NCBI GenBank assembly: GCA_016282315.1
Contig: JAEEKG010000092.1
Span: 1-44,443 of the forward strand
From: Clostridiales bacterium
GTDB lineage: Bacteria; Bacillota; Clostridia; Oscillospirales; CAG-272
Direction: 5' to 3'
DNA length: 44,443 nt
The notes under the pieces were generated by a model. The model worked only from the letters and a program-made list of their open reading frames with translations, was not told the DNA's origin and searched no databases. Positions 15,439 to 24,750 of the stretch are shown piece after piece. Position numbers and translations under genes: made by a program. Position 1 is the stretch's first letter. Every line of letters begins with the position of its first letter.

Positions 15439-17017
15439 GATTCTCTCCTCCAGACAACTGTTCGTCTTTATTTATTCTTAATTTACTAATCATCTTTCTA
15501 AAAGATTTTTCTTTTGAGAGAAACAATGGCACCCACATTGATAATGCTAAAATAATAAAACAAACAGTTATCGTTGCCATTGAGCATAGAATATTTGTTT
15601 GACTAAACGATTGATATATGTCTCTAACACAATATGTAATTGTCGCTACACTTATACAAATAGCAGAAGCAAATATGATTTTAAAACTGTTTTTTGTTTT
15701 TTCAGTAATAAAAACAACGCTATTTCTTTTGTCGCCCTTTCTATTTTGTTCTCTTTTATATACATAATAGTACAATGGCATAGATATAGCAACTGATAAA
15801 CTAGTAGCCAAAGCCAATCCCGTATGTCCAAGTGAGTTAACAAAAATAGCATCAAATACAATATTTGTACCCACTGTTAATGCGCTCAAAATTGTACAAT
15901 ACTTTGCTTTTTTATTTGCATAAAAGTATTTTATTATTATCGCATTACAAGACAAAGGAATTAAACCAAATAAATATGCCATAAATGAAGATGCTGTTAA
16001 ATTCGTGGATTCGCTATTAAATGCCCCTCTTTCAAAGACAACAAAAACAATTTGATTAGACATAATAACGCATGTTGAAATAACTGGAATTAAAACAATA
16101 AATAGTATTCTAAGCGATAATCCAATTGTGTCTCTAGCACGTACATCATCTTTTTGAGCAAGATACTCTGAAACCTTGGGATACAAAATAGTTGTAACCA
16201 AAACAGTTACCACACTATAGATAACCTTTCTAAGCGAATTTGAATATGCTAGTGAAGAAATAGAACCTTCATATAAATATGATGCAAACATCTTATCGAA
16301 AAATGTACATATGTCATCAATAATGTATGTAATCGTAATTGGAACAATCGTTTTAACTAATTCTTTTATACCATCATGATCTTTCAATGATAATTTAAAT
16401 CTGTACTTTGTACCAAAAGTTAAAAATATTGATATAATCCATTCAATCAAGTATGCGATTACAATTCCAACTGCAACAATATACTTTCGAGTTCCAAAAC
16501 TAATGATCAATGCAACAATTTGAACAATATTAATTGCTAAACTTGGCACTATTGAACGCACAAAATATCCATTTGCAGCCAAAAAAGAGTTGTTCAGTTT
16601 TGTTGAAGAAATAAATAAAATGGAAAACGCCAAAATAAAAAGCAGTTGTACCGTTTCAATGCTTTTTTCATCAGAAAAACCTGGTAATGCAATTGCGACT
16701 AATTGTTTTGCAAGTACCAAACACAACAATAATGACGCAATGGATAAAATATAACAAATAGTTTTTATTGTATTAGTAAATTTTTCTCCTTCACCTGAAA
16801 TGACTTTTCTTTTGTATATCGGTGTATAGGCAACACTAATTGTAGTTAACCATCCAAAAAAAACACTTATTATAAGGTTCGCAGATACTATTGAATCAAC
16901 AAATTCGCTTGTTCCAAAATAATATGCTTGAACAATTTCTCTAATGAACCCCAATATTTTTTCACATAAAACCATTACAGTAATTACTGCCGTTGCTTTT
17001 AGAATGCTCTTTTTCAT
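15431..17017 (-). CDS. MurJ/MviN-type lipid-linked oligosaccharide flippase
   Basis: About 528 residues with some 14 hydrophobic segments. The N-terminal GFIREIVQAYYFGTSEFVDS is the MurJ-type signature. It occupies the place where polysaccharide loci normally encode Wzx, and no other flippase is visible, so it probably moves the undecaprenyl-linked repeat unit across the membrane. It is less likely to be the housekeeping peptidoglycan MurJ. The start at 17017 is chosen because it forms an ATGA overlap with the previous stop and has GGAG 8 bases upstream. Confidence 0.85.
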   Translation of the reverse strand: MKKSILKATAVITVMVLCEKILGFIREIVQAYYFGTSEFVDSIVSANLIISVFFGWLTTISVAYTPIYKRKVISGEGEKFTNTIKTICYILSIASLLLCLVLAKQLVAIALPGFSDEKSIETVQLLFILAFSILFISSTKLNNSFLAANGYFVRSIVPSLAINIVQIVALIISFGTRKYIVAVGIVIAYLIEWIISIFLTFGTKYRFKLSLKDHDGIKELVKTIVPITITYIIDDICTFFDKMFASYLYEGSISSLAYSNSLRKVIYSVVTVLVTTILYPKVSEYLAQKDDVRARDTIGLSLRILFIVLIPVISTCVIMSNQIVFVVFERGAFNSESTNLTASSFMAYLFGLIPLSCNAIIIKYFYANKKAKYCTILSALTVGTNIVFDAIFVNSLGHTGLALATSLSVAISMPLYYYVYKREQNRKGDKRNSVVFITEKTKNSFKIIFASAICISVATITYCVRDIYQSFSQTNILCSMATITVCFIILALSMWVPLFLSKEKSFRKMISKLRINKDEQLSGGENHE

Positions 17018-18249
17018 TGCTTCCACTCCGGCGGTATATCGCGAGACAAAACAGTTAATGACTTAGACAAATGCATTAATCTCTTCGATTTTGTTTTAAA
17101 TGCATAATAAGAATAACGATTGCTTAACCTTGCCTTTAATGCATCATGTACATATGGAATATCTGTTGATAAAACCAAGTTTTCATATAACGATACGTCT
17201 TTTTCCAGCAATGATTTAAATCCATTTGCTAGAATCTCTATTGAATGACCATCAACTTTCCCAATATAGTCTTTGTAATCATCTCCATGAATATATTCTT
17301 TTGATAAGTCAATTTCCTCAATTTCATGAATAACAGGAAGCTTATCTAACCCATATGTAATAAAGCGTTCTGGAATTATACTTGGTTCATATCTGTAAAC
17401 AACTATTTGTTTTGCTTGCGCTTCTAACAATACTGTGCTCATTCGAGATATTACAACATCAACATAATTCAGCCACCAATACATACTTTCTTCACTTATT
17501 ACATGTATTTTTTCACACAACCTCAATGAATTATCTTTTCCGGGGTGGGGGCGATATATTATTTCATAATTATCTAAAAAAGCGCTTGAAAGACTGTTTA
17601 ATTGTGATTCTGTTTTTTTGAGGTCATTTATAGTGAATTCATTATACTCTTGCAGATCCTGCTGGTTATAACCCTGAATTATCATTTGTTGAATCATCTC
17701 ATTCGAACGGACTGGTCCAGATTCACAAATAATTATCCATTTTTTATCTTGGTTTAGTCCATATTTTTTTGCGACAACTGATCTATCTGCAATATTCTGA
17801 TGTTCCTGGGAAAAAAGCAAATCTGCTCTTGGATTTTGAGTAATAATTATATGATCACTCGGGACACCTTTTTCAATCAATTTATTTTTATATATTTCAG
17901 TCCATGCAGAATGATAAATATAATTCTGAGTAAAATAATCTCTTGGATATAGTTTGAATTCGTTATATGAAGCACCTATCTGTTCATGCCGTAAGTTAAA
18001 AACCAGTTTAATTCTATTTCTCTTTATAAGTAGTAAAATTTTGTTTAGTGATTTTTCCTTGTAGGCATATGGAACAGCAAGTATATCTATAATCCTCTTT
18101 GAAGCAATTTTATAAACCTCGTTGATCTGAAAATGCATTGAAAAAACATATGCATTTGCTATGTCATTCTTTACAAGATAATCTTTAACTCTTATGCATG
18201 TTTCATATTCCCTAGACACGTGTTCATATAGGATAACTACAGTTTTCAT
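17014..18249 (-). CDS. Putative GT-B glycosyltransferase, candidate nonulosonate transferase
   Basis: A 411-residue protein related to 'surface carbohydrate biosynthesis' proteins often found near sialic acid genes. IICESGPVRSN in the middle, YRPHPGKDN and ISRMSTVLLEA later resemble the donor-binding half of GT-B enzymes; the HP dipeptide and a following Ser/Thr motif occur in bacterial sialyltransferases and also in CDP-glycerol-type transferases. No transmembrane segment is evident. It directly follows the NeuB-NeuC-NeuA cassette and a dehydrogenase, and precedes the flippase (ATGA overlap). I infer that it transfers the CMP-activated sugar, but family assignment is uncertain. Confidence 0.55.
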   Translation of the reverse strand: MKTVVILYEHVSREYETCIRVKDYLVKNDIANAYVFSMHFQINEVYKIASKRIIDILAVPYAYKEKSLNKILLLIKRNRIKLVFNLRHEQIGASYNEFKLYPRDYFTQNYIYHSAWTEIYKNKLIEKGVPSDHIIITQNPRADLLFSQEHQNIADRSVVAKKYGLNQDKKWIIICESGPVRSNEMIQQMIIQGYNQQDLQEYNEFTINDLKKTESQLNSLSSAFLDNYEIIYRPHPGKDNSLRLCEKIHVISEESMYWWLNYVDVVISRMSTVLLEAQAKQIVVYRYEPSIIPERFITYGLDKLPVIHEIEEIDLSKEYIHGDDYKDYIGKVDGHSIEILANGFKSLLEKDVSLYENLVLSTDIPYVHDALKARLSNRYSYYAFKTKSKRLMHLSKSLTVLSRDIPPEWKQ

Positions 18250-19191
18250 TTAATCCTCCAACGTATGCGCAATTGCATTCACTAACTTTTCTGCTACATA
18301 CTCTTCTGTTCTTTCCATTGATGAAAAAGTTGCTCCTCCAATATGTGGTGTAATAATAATATTCTGCTCAGCAGTTAGAGATAATAATTCTTTTAAAAAC
18401 GCTGACTCCTTTGTTTCGCTTGTAATTACATCAATTGCCACACCTTTAAACCATTTTTTTTCAATAAGTCTCAAAAAATCGGTCTCATTTATTAACTCAC
18501 CCCTAGCAGCATTGATAAAATATTTATCTTTCATCAAATAAAGCTGTGAAAAGCCAATCATTTTTTCGTTTTCTGGTGTATAATTTGCACAAAGAATTAT
18601 TACACGAGATTTTTCAATTAGAGTCTCAATAGAATCGCATTTTATCGCATGATTGAAATCTATATCTTCAATATCGTAATAATACACAGTCGCTTCAAAA
18701 GCAGAATAATATTTTGCTATAATTTTTCCAACTCTTCCTAACCCAATAATGCCAATAGTGTTTTTATACACCTCATATCCTCTATATGCATCCCTGTTAA
18801 AAAATGGATTTTCATTATTCAAAAATGCATGAGAATAATTCCTTAACAAAGCTAAAGTCAACCCAAATACGTGTTCTGGAGTTGCTCTTATTTGACTTAA
18901 AAAATCATATTCACCCTTCAGTGAAATAATAGAAATATCATCACGATTTGTCTTAATATGATTCAAACCAGTTGTTGGGCTACAAATATACCTTAACTTT
19001 TGAGCCTTAGATAAAAAACTATCATCAATCAGATAACTCAATCTCACAAAAATTGCGTTTTTGTCAGACACAAAATCCTTTATTTCCATTTTTCCATCGA
19101 AAAAATAAACTCTTCCTATCTCGTTTAGTTTATCAATTGCGTTATTGGAAAAATGGTCAGGCTCGCATATTCCTATTTTGAAAGTTTCCAT
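18250..19191 (-). CDS. D-isomer-specific 2-hydroxyacid dehydrogenase
   Basis: About 313 residues. The NAD-binding motif IIGLGRVGKI follows a PEHVFGLTLALLR helix; catalytic residues are Arg in INAARGELIN, and His in TPHIGGAT, with the Glu region changed to DVITSET. The fold is that of phosphoglycerate or lactate dehydrogenases. Its place between the CMP-sugar synthetase and a glycosyltransferase is unusual and suggests reduction or oxidation of a keto acid linked to the nonulosonate pathway. The start at 19191 has GGAG 8 bases upstream and overlaps the preceding gene by 19 bases. Confidence 0.8.
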   Translation of the reverse strand: METFKIGICEPDHFSNNAIDKLNEIGRVYFFDGKMEIKDFVSDKNAIFVRLSYLIDDSFLSKAQKLRYICSPTTGLNHIKTNRDDISIISLKGEYDFLSQIRATPEHVFGLTLALLRNYSHAFLNNENPFFNRDAYRGYEVYKNTIGIIGLGRVGKIIAKYYSAFEATVYYYDIEDIDFNHAIKCDSIETLIEKSRVIILCANYTPENEKMIGFSQLYLMKDKYFINAARGELINETDFLRLIEKKWFKGVAIDVITSETKESAFLKELLSLTAEQNIIITPHIGGATFSSMERTEEYVAEKLVNAIAHTLED

Positions 19192-19865
19192 CTTAATAAC
19201 TCCACATCGTCCATACAATCAATGTTGATTGATCTATCTTTGGGCATTACATATAACGCTGGAACATCATCAAAAACTCTATGATTTTCAATCATTTGTT
19301 CAACAGTTGTTATATATATCGCGCCATTGCGAACATATAAATCCTCAAGTTCTTGTCTTCGTCCTCCTTTATTATGTCCTTCATTTAATGCTATTCCAAA
19401 GTCTCCATGTTTATGGTAAGAAACCAGATCACAAATATACTCCTCCTTATAACACGATATAAGTGATGTTGCTTTATTTTTCTTAAATACTTGTAATGAC
19501 GAATCTATATCTTCTACAGTCCTTAGTGGTGTTGTTGGTTGAAGTAAAAGAATTGTGTCAAAAATAATTCCTTTATCTTTATAAAACTCATAGGCATGAA
19601 TCATTACATCAACACTTTTTGCTGTATCATTACTCAAATAATCTGGCCTTAAAAACGGAACCGTTGCACCGGCATCCAGAGAAATATTCGCTATTTCTTT
19701 ATCATCTGTTGAAACAATGAGCTCTTGAATAAGCCCTTTTTTCTTCGCAGATAACCCAGTTTCAATAGTATAATTAATTAACGGTTTGCCGTTGATTTCA
19801 ATAATGTTCTTCCTCGGAACACCTTTTGATCCTCCTCGCGCCGGAATTATTGCCAAAACCTTCAT
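19173..19865 (-). CDS. neuA: CMP-nonulosonate (sialic/legionaminic acid) cytidylyltransferase
   Basis: A 230-residue enzyme with IIPARGGSKGVPRKN at the N-terminus, the CTP-binding signature of NeuA-type synthetases, and QPTTPLR further on. It activates a nonulosonic acid as its CMP derivative. AGGAGG lies 6 bases before the ATG. It is the third gene of the neuB-neuC-neuA order. Whether the sugar is Neu5Ac or a legionaminic-type acid cannot be told from this gene. Confidence 0.9.
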   Translation of the reverse strand: MKVLAIIPARGGSKGVPRKNIIEINGKPLINYTIETGLSAKKKGLIQELIVSTDDKEIANISLDAGATVPFLRPDYLSNDTAKSVDVMIHAYEFYKDKGIIFDTILLLQPTTPLRTVEDIDSSLQVFKKNKATSLISCYKEEYICDLVSYHKHGDFGIALNEGHNKGGRRQELEDLYVRNGAIYITTVEQMIENHRVFDDVPALYVMPKDRSINIDCMDDVELLRWKLSK

Positions 19866-19876
19866 AATAGACCTCC

Positions 19877-21037
19877 TTAGTATTGAAGCATTTTATCAAC
19901 ACGAATCTTATCTAAACTTGAAATGACACTTGCAATTTTTTCCCCAGCTTTTCCGTCTCCATATAACAAATCCGAAGTAAGATGTCCCATTTGTTTTGCA
20001 AGACCATATGCATCAACAATTGATTGAACATCATATTCAGGAATATCTATAACATTTTTTCCCCTTTCTCTACCGATTTGACGGTTGCCGAGATTAATCG
20101 CAGGAACTCCCAGATATGAGCACTCTCTAATTGCCACACTTGAATTTCCAATTATGCAATCGCTTCCCAATAGTAGAACAAGAAAATCATCAGGAGACAT
20201 ATTTTTAAAGAAATAAATATTTTTTGTCATATTGTTCTCTCTATGAATTCTTATTTCTTTTGAAACACCATCAGATCCAGCGTCAACATTTGGCCAAAAC
20301 CAATAAACCTGTACCGGAAGACTTTCGACCGCTTCAAGAACACATCGCGTTTGAGCCCGTGCCGCAGATATTTCTGTTGTTACTGGATGTTGCATAACAA
20401 CAACGTATCTATCTCTATTCTCCAAGACATTTCCAACACCATTATATTTTTTAATGGGGTCAAATTTTAACTTTTTGTAATTCTTTAAAACATTGTCAGC
20501 TATATCAATAGATGGGCAACCAGTTACATAAACCGTTCCTGGGTTCTCTCCCATTTTCACCACACGTTCTTTAGCTTTTGGCGTAGCAACCAAATGAATA
20601 TCCGCTAATTTTGTTATTGCATGTCTTACTTTTTCATCAATATTTCCCGTTACTTCTCCGCCTTGGATATGGATCAAAGGAATATTCATATATGATGCAG
20701 CAATTGCTGTTGCCATGGTTTCAAATCTATCTGCAATTGTTACAACCATGTCAGGTTTAATATTACCAAACACTGTTGAAAGTTCAATAATACCCAGCCC
20801 TGTAGTTTTTGCTGATGAAATAACGTTTTCGCCTGATACAACATTATATACTGTCGCTGAAACCGCAAATCCATCGCTTTCAATCTGTTTTACAACTTTC
20901 CCGTATGTATCTAACACCGCCGAAGAAGCAACAACTAACTGAAGTTCAATATTAACATCATTTTTTAATGCAAATAGTGCACTGCGAATACGAGAATAAC
21001 TTGGCCGTGCAGTAATCACAACACACACTTTTTTCAC
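19877..21037 (-). CDS. neuC: Hydrolysing UDP-GlcNAc 2-epimerase (NeuC/LegG-like)
   Basis: About 386 residues. VVITARPSYSRI at the N-terminus, ADRFETMATA and HIQGGEVTG are typical of NeuC, which hydrolyses a UDP-sugar and epimerises it to ManNAc or a 2,4-diacetamido analogue. The start is probably GTG at 21037: GGAGG lies 10 bases upstream, and GTGA overlaps the neuB stop, which signals coupling. The first ATG at 21055 would place the SD inside the coding region. Because a bacillosamine pathway is present in the same locus, the substrate might be UDP-diNAcBac rather than UDP-GlcNAc, which would give legionaminic acid. Confidence 0.88.
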   Translation of the reverse strand: MKKVCVVITARPSYSRIRSALFALKNDVNIELQLVVASSAVLDTYGKVVKQIESDGFAVSATVYNVVSGENVISSAKTTGLGIIELSTVFGNIKPDMVVTIADRFETMATAIAASYMNIPLIHIQGGEVTGNIDEKVRHAITKLADIHLVATPKAKERVVKMGENPGTVYVTGCPSIDIADNVLKNYKKLKFDPIKKYNGVGNVLENRDRYVVVMQHPVTTEISAARAQTRCVLEAVESLPVQVYWFWPNVDAGSDGVSKEIRIHRENNMTKNIYFFKNMSPDDFLVLLLGSDCIIGNSSVAIRECSYLGVPAINLGNRQIGRERGKNVIDIPEYDVQSIVDAYGLAKQMGHLTSDLLYGDGKAGEKIASVISSLDKIRVDKMLQY

Positions 21038-22062
21038 GTTTCTATATCCTCCCATCTAAGTGGCTCATTAGTTTTTAAATCTTTTTTTAAACTCTTACCT
21101 ATAATTGTTGGTAATAAAGAGGCATCAATTCCAATATTAGGCTTTTTCGAAGAAAACATTCCACGTTCTATAAGAGTCCCCGCAGCATACGTATCATTGG
21201 CAAATAGACTTTTTGAAAAAAGTGTTTTTAAATCCTCTTTTTCTTTGGTCCGTTTTGACAAATCAATTTTTGTGGCAAGCATTTTACTAATAAACTTGCT
21301 TCCTTCAACAATTTGTTTTAATTGATCAATTGTTACAGATGCTTTAACATCGGGTCCAAACATATATGGACTCATTGTCACATGCACTTCAATTGCGGAA
21401 GCTCCCAGGGTGACCGCTGCTAATGAAGGGTAAATAGTTGATGAATGATCTGATATTCCCACGGAACAATTATACTTCTCTTTAAGTTGATGTATTAGAC
21501 TGATATCAATACTATCCGGAGTAGACGGATAAGCAGTTACACATTGAAACATTAAAAAATGATTCCCGTTTTTTCTTATTTTCTCAACAATCCTATCTAT
21601 GTCGTCGTATGTACATAATCCAGTAGAAAACAAAATTGGCTTTTTGGTTTGAATAGCTTTCCCTAATAACTCATCATTAAAAACCTCACCTGCCCCAAAC
21701 TTCCATGCACAAACACCCATTCTATCAAGCATCAAAAAAGCCTTGTTTGAAAAAGGGGAACTTAGAAAATCCAACCCAACTGAATTCGCATGTTTAAACA
21801 AACCAATCCATTGTTGCTCTGTAAATTCCATTCGTTTCCAATAGTCATATCTTGTTGAATCTTCGTAACTAAATTTTACTCTAAATTGTTCATATTGCGT
21901 GCTTTCCTCATCAGCAAAATGCGTTTGGAATTTTATAGCGTCAGCGCCAGTAGTTGCTACCGCATCAATAAATGCATGCGCTTGTCCTAGACTTCCATCG
22001 TGATTCTGTGAAACTTCAGCTATTACATATGGTTCATTTTGTTTCCATATTTTGTTAATCAT
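21034..22062 (-). CDS. neuB: Nonulosonate (N-acetylneuraminate-type) synthase
   Basis: A 342-residue NeuB-type aldolase condensing phosphoenolpyruvate with a 6-carbon amino sugar. VIAEVSQNHDGSLGQA, AIKFQTH, VGISDHSS and IEVHVTMS are the TIM-barrel landmarks; an antifreeze-like SAF domain occupies about residues 285-342. AGGAGG stands 11 bases before the ATG. The product may be sialic, legionaminic or a related acid. It heads the neuB-neuC-neuA set. Confidence 0.9.
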   Translation of the reverse strand: MINKIWKQNEPYVIAEVSQNHDGSLGQAHAFIDAVATTGADAIKFQTHFADEESTQYEQFRVKFSYEDSTRYDYWKRMEFTEQQWIGLFKHANSVGLDFLSSPFSNKAFLMLDRMGVCAWKFGAGEVFNDELLGKAIQTKKPILFSTGLCTYDDIDRIVEKIRKNGNHFLMFQCVTAYPSTPDSIDISLIHQLKEKYNCSVGISDHSSTIYPSLAAVTLGASAIEVHVTMSPYMFGPDVKASVTIDQLKQIVEGSKFISKMLATKIDLSKRTKEKEDLKTLFSKSLFANDTYAAGTLIERGMFSSKKPNIGIDASLLPTIIGKSLKKDLKTNEPLRWEDIET

Positions 22063-22080
22063 ACAATACTATTCCTCCTT

Positions 22081-22905
22081 CTACTCATTGCCAAAATCTA
22101 CTTCTAAAATTCTATGACGAATTCCTCTTTTTTCAACTGGTGGCAATTCCATGTAATTACCATACTGTGTTCTCAAATACGTATCATAATCTACAGGACA
22201 TGAAAACAACTCTCCCTCAAAAACAATTGATGCACCTTTACCAAACACTTTTTCTTTATCTCCAACACAAGATCTATGTCCACGTGAAAAAATATAACAC
22301 GCCATATTATTGTAGCCTTTGTTGTTATAATGCGTATATGTCTTATGCTGAAAAAAATTAATAAACCTATATGGAATCCACTGAAATAACCAACATAGTA
22401 ATTTCCCCCATTTAGATGAGAATCCTCGATATCCTCGTTTGTATCTAGATACTGAAATGAAAAACTTACTTATTTTTAACTTAATTTTGAATATTAGCCT
22501 ATCTTTATCGGGAACATCATCAAAAGGAAAAATATCAATGGAAATTCCGGGTTTTTCTTTTTCATATTGAGTCTCCTTCTCAATAAGAATCGTTCCTCGT
22601 TTTCTAAGCTTTGAAAAAGGCATAGCCACACTCGGATCTATTTCCTTACACTCAAGGTAGTATTTACTTTGGGTTCCTTTGAAGTATTTTATCCAAATTG
22701 AAATAAACCTTTCATATTCAATCCTTTCCATTCCCACATCAATATCATCATCCCATGGGATAAAGCCTTGATGCCGTACTGCGCCAATTAATGTCCCAGA
22801 ATCTAAAAAATATGAAATGTGATTTTTATCACAAATATCTTTAAAATACTTGAGTATTTCTAGCTGAGTGATTTGCAATCTGCGGTGAATTACATCATTA
22901 TCCAA
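22081..22905 (-). CDS. licD: LicD-family phosphotransferase
   Basis: A 274-residue protein with the LicD core: YFLDSGTLIGAVRHQGFIPWDDDIDVGM, which holds the DDD metal site. LicD enzymes move phosphocholine or related phosphoalcohols from a CDP carrier to surface sugars. The start is TTG at 22905, because no in-frame ATG is near and a run of six G lies about 9 bases upstream. The LicC-like nucleotidyltransferase at 14180 could supply its CDP-activated donor; that link is inference. Confidence 0.85.
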   Translation of the reverse strand: MDNDVIHRRLQITQLEILKYFKDICDKNHISYFLDSGTLIGAVRHQGFIPWDDDIDVGMERIEYERFISIWIKYFKGTQSKYYLECKEIDPSVAMPFSKLRKRGTILIEKETQYEKEKPGISIDIFPFDDVPDKDRLIFKIKLKISKFFISVSRYKRGYRGFSSKWGKLLCWLFQWIPYRFINFFQHKTYTHYNNKGYNNMACYIFSRGHRSCVGDKEKVFGKGASIVFEGELFSCPVDYDTYLRTQYGNYMELPPVEKRGIRHRILEVDFGNE

Positions 22906-22946
22906 AAAAGTATCCCCCCTGTATTATTCTTATTTTCAATTATTGG

Positions 22947-23447
22947 TTAAAACCTCATCTTGATTACTTTTGCTGGCACACCACCAACGATTGAGAAAGG
23001 GGGAACATCTTTTGTCACAACAGCTCCTGCAGACACCACCGCTCCTTCTCCTATCGTAACACCTTTTAGAATAACTGCATTTGCCCCTATCCAATTATCT
23101 CCTTGTAAAACAACATCCTTATCAAAGTGGTCCCCTTTTTTATCATCCGTAATTGAATCCATCTTTATGCCTTTAATATCCGTTCTGTGATCTCCTGAAA
23201 TAATCGAAACATTAGGGCCTGTAAAAACATGATCTCCAACTACTATTTTTGCTCGAGTACTCATAAACAAGCTTGATTCACCAATACTCACGTGATTTCC
23301 AAATACAATGTTTTGTATACCATGAAAAGAACAATTTTTACCAACAATAACATGTTTTCCACAACCACCTAGTGAAGGTCTAATAACAAGCAAAAACACA
23401 ACCCTATTAATCACATTTCTAATTCTTACAAAAAACCGGTAAATCAT
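22947..23447 (-). CDS. Hexapeptide-repeat O- or N-acetyltransferase
   Basis: A 166-residue left-handed beta-helix acyltransferase of the WcaF/maltose-acetyltransferase type. Repeats of the form [15 protein letters not shown] and the ending [15 protein letters not shown] are diagnostic. It probably acetylates a sugar of the repeat unit. The start overlaps the polymerase gene end by 29 bases. Confidence 0.85.
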   Translation of the reverse strand: MIYRFFVRIRNVINRVVFLLVIRPSLGGCGKHVIVGKNCSFHGIQNIVFGNHVSIGESSLFMSTRAKIVVGDHVFTGPNVSIISGDHRTDIKGIKMDSITDDKKGDHFDKDVVLQGDNWIGANAVILKGVTIGEGAVVSAGAVVTKDVPPFSIVGGVPAKVIKMRF

Positions 23448-24750
23448 CTTTTTTTCTCTGCTCCTTTTGAGTGATACCTTTCTCGCAATATTGGCTGGTT
23501 ATTATTCCCCGATTACAAAAACTGAACATTGGATATATGATGTAACTGATTGGTATTGCCCACAAAACTCTGTTAAAAAAGAATGCAATAAAAGTGTGAA
23601 GCATAAAATAAATTGCAAAGAAATTTCTTTTCCTAACACTATTGATAAATATCATCGCATATGGCAAAAAAAACAAGAATGTGCCAATAATCCCCAACTC
23701 ATTATATAATCTATAATAACTTGCGTCAGGCATTCTTCTTATTGAATGCATATTATTTGGTGAATACTTTCCATAACCTTCTCCAAACAAAATGTTAAAA
23801 ACATTATCAGTGTTGGTAATAATTGCTTGGGAACTTCTGTCGCTCATTACATCTTCCATATTAAAAGTCGACAATTCGGAATTGACATACTTTAAAATAT
23901 TAAAACCAAGCAAGTCGTTTGCAAAAGTGATTATTGCACTCCAGTTAACAACAATGAGGACAATTAACAATATAATCGATACTAGTTTTAATGCTAACTT
24001 TAAGACCGCTCCTTTTTTTATTACAATCTTTCTTTTTACAACTCTACTGATGCAGTATATAAACACACTAATTCCAACACCCAAATACGCAGATCTTTGA
24101 AGAGTAATTACAGCTATGATAAAAAAGAAAGTTAAAAACAACAATCTGAATTTTTCAAAAACTCTTATTGATGAAACACCAAATAATGTTATTCCAAAAA
24201 GTAGTTGGGCAACATATCCCATTACAATAGCACTATAGTATGACATAAAATTCGCTTTACCATGTTTATCGAGAACTGAAATCCATAGTGACGAAATATG
24301 AAGTCCAAATATATCTAACAAGCCAATTGCAATCACAAATAGAAAACAATAGATAACTAGTCGTAAATACTTTTGGCTTTTTTCTTTGTTGAAAGATTCA
24401 GCAATAAAATAAAACATAACTGGAAAAAACGTATACAAAATCTCTCTAAAAAAATCCGATGCTTCCAAGTTGCTAGAGTAAAGGATTAATGAAAGAAACA
24501 GGTATGTCATTGATACCATTAAAACTCTACTCTCTCGTGTCGATAAAAAACCACCTACAAATTTTCTATTTACAATGGTAAATATCAACACCATCAAGAC
24601 TAGGATATACTTATTGATGGAACCAACAGTGCCATCATCTTTATACATTTGGTAAAGGAGTGGATAAACACAGAGTATAAAAGCAATTGTTAAAAACATA
24701 ACGACTGAAAAATTTTTTTCAGTTTTAAACATATTATTACTTTGCATCAT
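23419..24750 (-). CDS. Wzy-like polysaccharide polymerase
   Basis: About 443 residues, strongly hydrophobic with roughly 11-12 membrane segments and a large loop near residues 270-340 that contains [11 protein letters not shown] and [16 protein letters not shown], a pattern usual in O-antigen polymerases. Such proteins diverge too much for sure identity from sequence alone; the position among transferases and flippase supports the call. The true start is uncertain: in-frame ATGs lie at 24786, 24750 and 24732 and none has a clear ribosome binding site; all overlap or touch the end of the upstream gene. Confidence 0.75.
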   Translation of the reverse strand: MMQSNNMFKTEKNFSVVMFLTIAFILCVYPLLYQMYKDDGTVGSINKYILVLMVLIFTIVNRKFVGGFLSTRESRVLMVSMTYLFLSLILYSSNLEASDFFREILYTFFPVMFYFIAESFNKEKSQKYLRLVIYCFLFVIAIGLLDIFGLHISSLWISVLDKHGKANFMSYYSAIVMGYVAQLLFGITLFGVSSIRVFEKFRLLFLTFFFIIAVITLQRSAYLGVGISVFIYCISRVVKRKIVIKKGAVLKLALKLVSIILLIVLIVVNWSAIITFANDLLGFNILKYVNSELSTFNMEDVMSDRSSQAIITNTDNVFNILFGEGYGKYSPNNMHSIRRMPDASYYRLYNELGIIGTFLFFLPYAMIFINSVRKRNFFAIYFMLHTFIAFFFNRVLWAIPISYIIYPMFSFCNRGIITSQYCEKGITQKEQRKKDDLPVFCKN

